Shown here in pieces: positions 1-4,739 of a DNA stretch of 6,237 bases. The DNA is from an uncultured Aquincola sp. Its GTDB lineage: Bacteria; Pseudomonadota; Gammaproteobacteria; Burkholderiales; Burkholderiaceae. The notes beneath the pieces are model-generated. The model did not search any database. It was not told the origin of the DNA and worked only from the letters and a program-made list of their open reading frames with translations. The position numbers were made by a program, and so were the translations under genes. The stretch lies in the NCBI GenBank assembly GCA_937883885.1, contig CAKZXL010000631.1, positions 1-6,237 on the forward strand, read 5' to 3'. Every line of letters starts with the position of its first letter. The stretch's first letter is position 1.

Positions 1-26
1 GCAACGCAGCCTTGCCCAATCCGTGT

Positions 27-55
27 TTGTCCGCGCCGCCCGCCCTTTCTAGGAT
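27..55 (+). promoter_or_regulatory. Candidate sigma-70 promoter of the receptor-hydrolase operon
   Basis: A TTGTCC box at 27-32 and a TAGGAT box at 50-55 are separated by exactly 17 bp. Each matches the sigma-70 consensus at four of six positions. Transcription would begin near 61-62, leaving a short leader before the ATGs at 75 and 87. This argues against the upstream in-frame ATGs at 12 and 54. The match is modest, and chance matches are possible. Confidence 0.3.
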
Positions 56-74
56 GCGCGGTCATCCCTTTGTC

Positions 75-1070
75 ATGCTCCGCACCATGCGCCTGTCCCG
101 CAAGCTGTTCCTGCGTTCCCTGGCCGGTGCCGGCCTGGCCACTTTCGCGCTGCTGTCCCAGGCCCAGGCCTGGCCGGCCAAGCCTGTGCGGCTGGTGGTG
201 CCCTTTCCGGCCGGCGGCGCCACCGACACCGTGGCCCGCGTGGTGGCCCAGCAGGTGGCCACCGAGACGGGCCAGCAATTCATCGTCGACAACAAGGCCG
301 GCGCCGGCGGCACGCTGGGCGCCACCGAAGGCATGCGCGCCGCGGCCGACGGCTACACGCTGGTGTTCACCACCAGCAGCACCCACGCCATCTCGCCGCA
401 TCTGATGGCCAAGGCGCCCTACGACCCGGTGAAGGACTTCACCCCCATCGCCCATGTGGCCGATGCAGCCAGCGTGCTGCTGGTCACGCCCGGCCTGCCG
501 GTCAAGAACGTGGCCGAGCTGATCAGCTATGCCAAGGCCCACCCCGGCGAGTTGAACTACGCCAGCAGCGGCAACGGCACCATCGTGCACCTGACCACCG
601 AAGCCTTCCGCTCGCAGGCGGGGCTGCAGATGCTGCACGTGCCCTACAAGGGCACCGGCCCGGCGCTGACCGACCTGGCCGCCGGCAATGTGCAGGTGCT
701 GTTCGATTCGATTCCCACCGGGCTGCCGCATGTGCGCAGCGGCCGGCTGAAGGCCCTGGCCGTCACCGGCGGCCAGCGCTCGCCGCTGATGCCTGAGCTG
801 CCCACGGTCGCCGAGGCCGGCCTGCCCGGCTTCACTTCGGTCACCTGGTTTGGCCTGTACGGCCCGGCCAGGCTGCCGGCCGACGTGGTGCGGCAGATCA
901 ACGCCGCCTTCAACAAGGCGCTGCGGGCGCCCGAAGTGGGCGCCAAGCTGGCCCAGCTGGGCGCCGAGCCCGCCGCGCCGCAGTCGCCCGAAGCCTTTGC
1001 TGCGATGGTGGCCAAGGACAGCCAGCGCTGGGGTCAGCTGATCCGCGAGCGCAAGATCACCATCGATTAA
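75..1070 (+). CDS. Bug-family (TctC-like) periplasmic solute-binding receptor
   Basis: This is a tripartite tricarboxylate transporter-type receptor that would capture a small carboxylate or amide ligand in the periplasm. Numbered from the ATG at 87 (327 aa, the usual Bug length), residues 1-28 form a signal peptide: a basic n-region (RLSRK), a hydrophobic core, and an AQA cleavage site before WPAKP. The mature protein opens with the Bug signature PVRLVVPFPAGGATDTVAR (33-51). It then has VDNKAGAGGTLGA (67-79), the YASSGNGT loop (158-165), HVPYKGTGPALTDLAAG (184-200) and GRLKALAVTG (219-228). No clear Shine-Dalgarno marks the start. ATGs at 12, 54, 75 and 87 are all in frame; 75 or 87 is preferred because a candidate -10 box lies at 50-55 and either gives a compact signal peptide. 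The hydrolase gene follows after 14 bp. No TctA/TctB permease gene is in view, which is common because many Bug receptors are orphans. The ligand cannot be read from the sequence; the family is confident. Confidence 0.93.
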   Translation: MLRTMRLSRKLFLRSLAGAGLATFALLSQAQAWPAKPVRLVVPFPAGGATDTVARVVAQQVATETGQQFIVDNKAGAGGTLGATEGMRAAADGYTLVFTTSSTHAISPHLMAKAPYDPVKDFTPIAHVADAASVLLVTPGLPVKNVAELISYAKAHPGELNYASSGNGTIVHLTTEAFRSQAGLQMLHVPYKGTGPALTDLAAGNVQVLFDSIPTGLPHVRSGRLKALAVTGGQRSPLMPELPTVAEAGLPGFTSVTWFGLYGPARLPADVVRQINAAFNKALRAPEVGAKLAQLGAEPAAPQSPEAFAAMVAKDSQRWGQLIRERKITID

Positions 1071-1084
1071 GGTTCGCCATCATC

Positions 1085-2692
1085 ATGAGTCGTCTAGACA
1101 ACTCCCTCGACTGGACCCAGCCCTACGCCTCCGCCCGCTCGGCGGTGCTGGGGCGCAACGTGGTCAGCACCTCGCACCCGCTGGCGGCGCAGGCCGGCCT
1201 GCGCATGCTGCTGGCCGGCGGCAATGCGGTGGACGCGGCCGTGGCCGCCGCGATGACGCTGACGGTGGTGGAGCCCACCGGCTGCGGCATCGGCAGCGAT
1301 GCCTTCGCCATCCTGTGGGACGGCCAGCAACTGCACGGCCTCAATGCCTCGGGCCGCTCGCCGGCCGCCTGGTCGGCCGATCGTTATGCCGGCCGCACCG
1401 CCATGCCCGATGCCGGCTGGGACGCGGTGACCGTGCCCGGCGCCGTTTCGGCCTGGGTGGAGCTGTCGCGCCGCTTCGGCAAGTTGCCGCTGGCCCAGGT
1501 GGCCGCGCCGGCCATCGGCTATGCACGGGATGGCTTTCCGGTCTCGCCCATCATCGCCACGCTGTGGGCCATGGGCGGCCAGCGGCTGGGCGGCCAGCCC
1601 GGCTTTGCCGAGTGCTTTTTGCCCGAAGGGCGGGCGCCGCGCGCCGGCGAACTGTTCCGCAGCGAGGCCCACGCCCGCACGCTGGAAGCGATTGCCGACA
1701 CCCAGGGCGAAGCCTTCTACCGCGGCCCGCTGGCCGAGAAGATCGCCGCCTTCGCCAAGGCCCACGGCGGCGCGATGACCGAATCCGACCTGGGCGAGCA
1801 CCGGGCCGACTGGTGCGGCACGCTGTCGCAGCGCTTCGGCCAGTCGGTGGTGCACGAGATCCCGCCCAACGGCCAGGGCATCGCCGCGCTGATGGCGCTG
1901 GGCATGCTGGAAGCGCTGGGCGCCGACGACCTGCCCATCGACCATGTCGACACGGTGCACCTGCAGATCGAGGCGATGAAGCTGGCCCTGGCCGACCTGC
2001 ACCGCCACAACGCCGACATCGACCACATGCAGGTGCCGCCGCAGGCCCTGCTGGACCCCGCTTACCTGGCCGAACGCGCGGCGCTGATCGACCGCCAGCA
2101 GGCCGGCGACCCCGGCCACGGCTCGCCGCGCCCCGGCGGCACGGTGTACCTGAGCTGCGCCGACGCCAGCGGCATGATGGTCTCGTTCATCCAGAGCAAT
2201 TACATGGGCTTCGGCTCAGGCGTGGTGGTGCCGGGCACGGGCATCAGCCTGCAGAACCGCGGCCACGGCTTCGTGCTGGAGCCCGGCCATGCCAACCAGG
2301 TGGGCCCGCGCAAGCGGCCTTCGCACACCATCGTGCCGGCTTTTGCGATGAATGCCGACGGCACGCCGCAGATGAGCTTCGGCGTGATGGGCGGGCCGAT
2401 GCAAAGCCAGGGCCATGTGCAGATGGCCATGCGCGTGCTGCGCCACGGCCAGAACCCGCAGGCCGCGGTCGACGCGCCGCGCTGGCGCGTGACCGGCGGC
2501 CGTGGGGTGGCGCTGGAGCCCGGCTTCGCGCCCGAGGTGGTGGCCGAGCTGCAGCGCCGCGGGCACCAGGTGACCATCGAAACCGGCAGCGGCGTGTTCG
2601 CCTTCGGCGGCGCCCAGCTGGTGCTGCGCCACGGCCAGCACTACGTCGCCGGCTCCGACCCGCGCAAGGACGGCCAGGCCGTCACCTTTTGA
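1085..2692 (+). CDS. Gamma-glutamyltransferase-fold amidohydrolase (Ntn hydrolase), atypical substrate pocket
   Basis: This 535-aa protein belongs to the gamma-glutamyltransferase family. Members are made as a proenzyme that cleaves itself before a Thr, and that Thr becomes the nucleophile of the small subunit. The expected cut is G352/T353, within GGTVYLS (351-357), where T353 is codon 2141-2143. Other family marks are GGNAVDAAVAAAMTLTVVEP (45-64), GVMGGPMQSQGH (433-444, with G436-G437 as the likely oxyanion pair) and NPQAAVDAPRW (457-467). Residues that hold the glutamyl group in E. coli GGT look absent by eye alignment: Arg114 corresponds to S89 in NASGRSP, Asp433 to G395, and the Ser-Ser of the RPLSSMSPT loop is deleted (here RPSHTIVP, 411-418). 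There is no signal peptide, unlike periplasmic E. coli GGT, so it is probably cytoplasmic. The group therefore resembles GGT-like hydrolases such as YwrD or the oxamate amidohydrolase HpxW rather than a true transpeptidase. AAGG at 1069-1072 is a weak, distant ribosome site overlapping the upstream stop. Family confident, substrate unknown. Confidence 0.9.
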   Translation: MSRLDNSLDWTQPYASARSAVLGRNVVSTSHPLAAQAGLRMLLAGGNAVDAAVAAAMTLTVVEPTGCGIGSDAFAILWDGQQLHGLNASGRSPAAWSADRYAGRTAMPDAGWDAVTVPGAVSAWVELSRRFGKLPLAQVAAPAIGYARDGFPVSPIIATLWAMGGQRLGGQPGFAECFLPEGRAPRAGELFRSEAHARTLEAIADTQGEAFYRGPLAEKIAAFAKAHGGAMTESDLGEHRADWCGTLSQRFGQSVVHEIPPNGQGIAALMALGMLEALGADDLPIDHVDTVHLQIEAMKLALADLHRHNADIDHMQVPPQALLDPAYLAERAALIDRQQAGDPGHGSPRPGGTVYLSCADASGMMVSFIQSNYMGFGSGVVVPGTGISLQNRGHGFVLEPGHANQVGPRKRPSHTIVPAFAMNADGTPQMSFGVMGGPMQSQGHVQMAMRVLRHGQNPQAAVDAPRWRVTGGRGVALEPGFAPEVVAELQRRGHQVTIETGSGVFAFGGAQLVLRHGQHYVAGSDPRKDGQAVTF

Positions 2693-2709
2693 GATTGGCC
2701 CGACCCGCC

Positions 2710-2982
2710 TCAGCGCGCCGCCACCGCCAGCGGCGCCGAAGCGCGGGCCGCCTGGGCGATCTGGCGCAGGCACTCATGCCGCGCCGGGCCGGCCTGCGGC
2801 GCCTGGCAGCGCGCGGCTGCGCTGGCTGCCCATCCGCCCGGCGGGAACCAGGGCGTGCGGCCGTCCCCATCGAACAGCGCCAGCACCGCGGCCAGCACCA
2901 GCAGCGATGTGCCCACACCGGCCAGCAGGAGGCAGCGCCGTTCCAGCGGATGGAGGATCTCGGTCTCGTCATGCTCGTCCAT
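2710..2982 (-). CDS. Small single-pass membrane protein with a C-X11-C tail, unknown function
   Basis: I do not recognise this 90-aa protein. It begins with an acidic stretch (MDEHDETE), then HPLERR, then one hydrophobic helix at about 17-37 with C17 at its edge. A C-terminal part of about 50 residues follows, with FPPGGW (46-51), C59 and C71 (spacing C-X11-C), and an Ala-rich amphipathic end. The Arg pair at 15-16 before the helix favours an N-in, C-out topology, which would put C59 and C71 in the periplasm where they could pair. The start at 2982 is preferred over longer in-frame starts (up to 3315) because GGGA lies 6 bases before it and the upstream extension reads through the intergenic region without looking like protein. 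It is tail-to-tail with the hydrolase gene (17 bp gap) and divergent from the LuxR-type gene. Codon use matches the neighbours, which supports a real gene, but homologues would have to confirm it. Confidence 0.6.
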   Translation of the reverse strand: MDEHDETEILHPLERRCLLLAGVGTSLLVLAAVLALFDGDGRTPWFPPGGWAASAAARCQAPQAGPARHECLRQIAQAARASAPLAVAAR

Positions 2983-3034
2983 CGTCGTTCCCGGCGGCGC
3001 CCTGGTACTGATGGCTCGGCAGCCGGACACCGAG

Positions 3035-3067
3035 CTGCCGTGCCAGCAACTTAGGTGCTGACGGCAG
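3035..3067. repeat. Inverted repeat, 12-bp stem with a 2-nt bulge
   Basis: CTGCCGT (3035-3041) pairs with ACGGCAG (3061-3067), and CAGCA (3044-3048) pairs with TGCTG (3056-3060). The bulge is GC at 3042-3043 and the loop is 7 nt (ACTTAGG). All 12 pairs are Watson-Crick. It competes with the adjoining hairpins at 3017-3040 and 3063-3075. On the minus strand it lies 53 bp before the start of the small membrane gene, so it could be a leader structure or an operator. No T-run follows on either strand, so a terminator is unlikely. Confidence 0.45.
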
Positions 3068-3133
3068 GCGCTGCCTCGTGCGGACGAAGGACGGTCCGGC
3101 CTGCCTCCCCCTGTGAGAGGAGGCGCGACTGGC

Positions 3134-3169
3134 GAATGTGAAAACCGCACAAACCTGCCGGTCACATTC
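3134..3169. repeat. Perfect 8-bp inverted repeat GAATGTGA/TCACATTC, candidate operator
   Basis: GAATGTGA at 3134-3141 and its exact reverse complement TCACATTC at 3162-3169 flank a 20-bp spacer. The arms lie about 73-108 bp before the luxR-type ATG, in the least GC-rich part of the window. The arm cores TGTGA and TCACA are the half-sites read by Crp-type recognition helices, and a Crp/Fnr gene with such a helix lies just downstream. A normal Crp site has 6 bp between half-sites, not 20, so this is either two separate half-sites, a site for another dimer, or coincidence. Confidence 0.4.
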
Positions 3170-3229
3170 ACGCCCTGACATAAGACGTGACAACTAGTCT
3201 TTTCTTGCAAGCAACCGTTGTGTTGCGCC

Positions 3230-3236
3230 AGGAGAG
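3230..3236 (+). promoter_or_regulatory. Ribosome binding site of the luxR-type gene
   Basis: AGGAGAG lies 5 bp before the ATG at 3242 and is the best Shine-Dalgarno in the window. It fixes the start there rather than at the in-frame TTG at 3218. A small inverted repeat, GCAAC/GTTGC (3211-3226), sits just upstream in the leader. Confidence 0.8.
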
Positions 3237-3241
3237 AAAAG

Positions 3242-3985
3242 ATGACGACGCATGCCTTCGATGCCAGCCCCGTGACCTGGGGCACCCGGTCCGGCCTGCC
3301 GGCCACCCAGCTCACCGACGCGCAGCACCCGCTGCGGCGCGCCGACGACCCGCCGCGCGGCCATCCGCTGGGGGCGGCCGCGATGGCCCTGGTGCTGGAC
3401 GAGGTGGACTACGGCCTGGTGCTGGTGGATGCCGACGACCAGGTGCAGCACGCCAACCACGCCGCCCGCGCCCAGTTGCAGGCGGGGCTGCCCTTGCAGC
3501 TGCAGGGCCGGCGGCTGGTGGCCTGCCGTGAGCGCGACACCAGCGCGCTGCAGGCCGCGATGGACAACGCCCGCCGCCGCGGCCTGCGCACCCTGGTGGC
3601 CGTGACCACCGGCCTCGGCCAGCGCGCCACGCTGGCCGTCACCCCACTGCAGACGGCGCCCGCCGCGCAGGCCAGCGGCGTGCTGGTGATGCTGGGCAAA
3701 CGCCGCATGTGCGAAGAACTCACCGCGCTGTCCTTCGGCAAGGCGCACGGCCTGACGCCCACCGAAACCCAGGTGCTGATGCACCTGTGCAATGGCGATT
3801 CGCCGGCCGAGGCCGCTCACCGCTGCGGCGTCAAGGTGTCCACCACCCGCACCCACATCAGCAGCATCCGCACCAAGCTGGGCGCGCACAACCTGGACGA
3901 GATGATGCGCACCGTGGCCCTGCTGCCGCCGCTGGTCGGCTCGCTGCGGGTGGGTGGCCGCGCCGCCGCCGCGCAGGCGATGTAG
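3242..3985 (+). CDS. LuxR-family HTH transcriptional regulator with PAS-like N-terminal region
   Basis: This 247-aa protein is a DNA-binding regulator. Its C-terminal LuxR/FixJ-type helix-turn-helix spans about 165-228: the entry helix LTPTETQVLMHLCNGDSPAE (171-190) matches the family's LTxxExxVLxxLxxGxSxxE pattern, and the recognition part is VKVSTTRTHISSIRTKLGAHN (197-217). The N-terminal half has a PAS-like opening, ALVLDEVDYGLVLVDADDQ (49-67) with HANHAARAQL (70-79), and a strand near GVLVMLGK (146-153) before the HTH. There is no receiver domain with a phospho-Asp and no visible autoinducer-binding signature. If it senses anything, it is probably through the PAS-like region, but no cofactor residue can be named. 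A strong AGGAG fixes the start. A Crp/Fnr gene follows after 67 bp on the same strand. The target genes are unknown. Confidence 0.88.
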   Translation: MTTHAFDASPVTWGTRSGLPATQLTDAQHPLRRADDPPRGHPLGAAAMALVLDEVDYGLVLVDADDQVQHANHAARAQLQAGLPLQLQGRRLVACRERDTSALQAAMDNARRRGLRTLVAVTTGLGQRATLAVTPLQTAPAAQASGVLVMLGKRRMCEELTALSFGKAHGLTPTETQVLMHLCNGDSPAEAAHRCGVKVSTTRTHISSIRTKLGAHNLDEMMRTVALLPPLVGSLRVGGRAAAAQAM

Positions 3986-3988
3986 GGG

Positions 3989-4051
3989 GATGCTCAGGCG
4001 GGCCGGCGGGCCCGAGCCCGATAGCATCGGCGGATCCACAGGGGGTCCGCC
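3989..4051 (+). promoter_or_regulatory. Highly structured leader of the crp/fnr gene, with hairpin over its ribosome binding site
   Basis: Nearly all of the 67-bp gap between the two regulators can pair. An outer stem GATGCT (3989-3994)/AGCATC (4023-4028) encloses an inner stem CGGGCC (3999-4004)/GGCCCG (4009-4014). Directly next to it, GGCGGATCC (4029-4037) pairs with GGGTCCGCC (4043-4051), giving nine pairs including one G-U around a 5-nt loop. The likely Shine-Dalgarno GGGGGT (4041-4046) lies inside that last hairpin, and the ATG is at 4053. As RNA this would hinder translation. As DNA it could be an operator. TAGCAT at 4022-4027 may instead be a -10 box (no -35 seen). In that case the transcript would start near 4034, inside the left arm, and the last hairpin would not form in full. 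Confidence 0.4.
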
Positions 4052-4052
4052 C

Positions 4053-4715
4053 ATGCCCGACGAACTGCCCTCGCCTGTTCCTTCCCCCGGCCCGGCGCCT
4101 TCGCCCGCCGAACTGCTGGCCGAACTGGCCGCCCGCGGCAGCCGCCTGCGGGCGCCGCGCCATGCGCTGCTGATCCAGGAGGGCGAGGCCGGCGATTCGC
4201 TCTTCATCATCCTGTCGGGGCGGGTGCGGGTGTTCGCCGCCGACCGCAACGGCCGCGAAGTGACCTACGGCTTCTACGGCGCGGGCGACTACGTGGGCGA
4301 GATGAGCCTGGACGGCGAACCCCGCTCGGCCAGCGTGATGACGCTGGAGCCCACCGAATGCGCGGTGGTCACGCGGCACACGCTGACGCTGTTCCTGCGC
4401 GAGCGGCCCGAATTCGCCTATGTGCTGATCTCGCGGCTGATCCGCCGCGCCCGCTCGGCCACGCTGTCGGCGCGGCAGATCGCGCTCAACGACGTGTACG
4501 GCCGGCTGGTGCTGGTGCTGAAGGAGATGGCGCAGCCAGGCCCCGACGGCCGCCCGACCATCCCCGAGCGCCCCACCCACCAGGCCCTGGCCCACCACGT
4601 GGGCGCCTCGCGCGAGATGGTCAGCCGCCTGATGAAGGACCTGGAACGCGGCGGCTACGTCGTCAAGGCCGGCAAGGCCCTGGTCATCGCCAAGCCGCTG
4701 CCCGAGCGCTGGTAG
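4053..4715 (+). CDS. Crp/Fnr-family transcriptional regulator
   Basis: This 220-aa protein has a Pro-rich N-terminal stretch (7-18), a cyclic-nucleotide-type beta-barrel (about 34-120), a long dimer helix (about 121-149) and a winged HTH (about 173-214). In the barrel, GEMSLDGEPRSASV (82-95) aligns with the Crp phosphate-binding cassette: E83, R91 and S92 match the cAMP contacts Glu72, Arg82 and Ser83, while Thr127 appears to be Ala with Thr next to it. Binding of some nucleotide is possible but unproven. The only Cys is C103, so the Fnr iron-sulphur cluster is excluded. The recognition helix ASREMVSRLMKDLE (185-198) has R187, E188 and R192 at the positions Crp uses to read TGTGA. The start at 4053 is chosen because GGGGGT lies 6 bases upstream and the barrel begins soon after. 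An in-frame start at 3954 would overlap the preceding gene and adds only low-complexity sequence. It converges on the FUSC gene with a 16-bp gap. Confidence 0.92.
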   Translation: MPDELPSPVPSPGPAPSPAELLAELAARGSRLRAPRHALLIQEGEAGDSLFIILSGRVRVFAADRNGREVTYGFYGAGDYVGEMSLDGEPRSASVMTLEPTECAVVTRHTLTLFLRERPEFAYVLISRLIRRARSATLSARQIALNDVYGRLVLVLKEMAQPGPDGRPTIPERPTHQALAHHVGASREMVSRLMKDLERGGYVVKAGKALVIAKPLPERW

Positions 4716-4739
4716 CCGCGCCCGCGGCAGCTCAGTTTT
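4715..4739. terminator. Weak candidate terminator between convergent crp and FUSC genes
   Basis: GCCGCG (4715-4720) and CGCGGC (4723-4728) form a self-complementary GC stem that begins on the last base of the crp stop codon. A TTTT run at 4736-4739 follows 7 nt later. The loop is only 2 nt unless the inner pairs open, and the T-run is short and displaced, so termination would be inefficient. It would serve the plus-strand crp transcript. The T-run itself lies in the last codons of the minus-strand gene. Confidence 0.25.

Larger units (their letters stand above)
2983..3241. promoter_or_regulatory. Divergent intergenic region between the small membrane gene and the luxR-type gene
   Basis: These 259 bp hold no convincing gene and must carry the start signals of two divergent genes. 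I found no good -35/-10 pair on either strand. Several inverted repeats are packed here: CGGCAGC/GCTGCCG (3017-3040), a 12-bp stem (3035-3067), GGCAG/CTGCC (3063-3075), GCCTCC/GGAGGC (3103-3124), GAATGTGA/TCACATTC (3134-3169) and GCAAC/GTTGC (3211-3226). The part from about 3131 to 3225 is visibly less GC-rich than the rest of the window, as expected for a promoter. Some of these short repeats may be chance in GC-rich DNA. Confidence 0.5.

Noticed and set aside
1094..2119. 341-codon minus-strand open frame antisense to the hydrolase
   Set aside because: Antisense shadow typical of GC-rich genes, rich in His, Gly, Gln and Arg. The opposite strand has clear GGT-family motifs.
2715..2736. Hairpin GCGCCGC/GCGGCGC as a terminator for the hydrolase operon
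   Set aside because: The 7-bp stem is perfect, but no T-run follows on either strand and it lies inside the last codons of the small minus-strand gene.
1315..3054. Long plus-strand open frame (579 codons) overlapping the hydrolase gene
   Set aside because: It is a +1-type shadow of the hydrolase frame. It is extremely rich in Arg, Gly, Ala and Pro, has no family motif, and extends through the small gene and intergenic region without domain-like sequence.
3137..3152. Standard Crp site, TGTGA then CACAA
   Set aside because: The right half is shifted by one base relative to the TGTGA-N6-TCACA layout (TGTG-N7-CACA instead of N8), so it is not a proper site on its own.
4065..4106. Pro/Ser/Ala codon stretch at the crp N-terminus as a DNA repeat
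   Set aside because: It is a short low-complexity linker encoded by varied codons, without an exact tandem unit.
3194..4249. 351-codon minus-strand open frame across both regulator genes
   Set aside because: It crosses two well-supported genes and their gap, has low-complexity composition and no recognisable domain.
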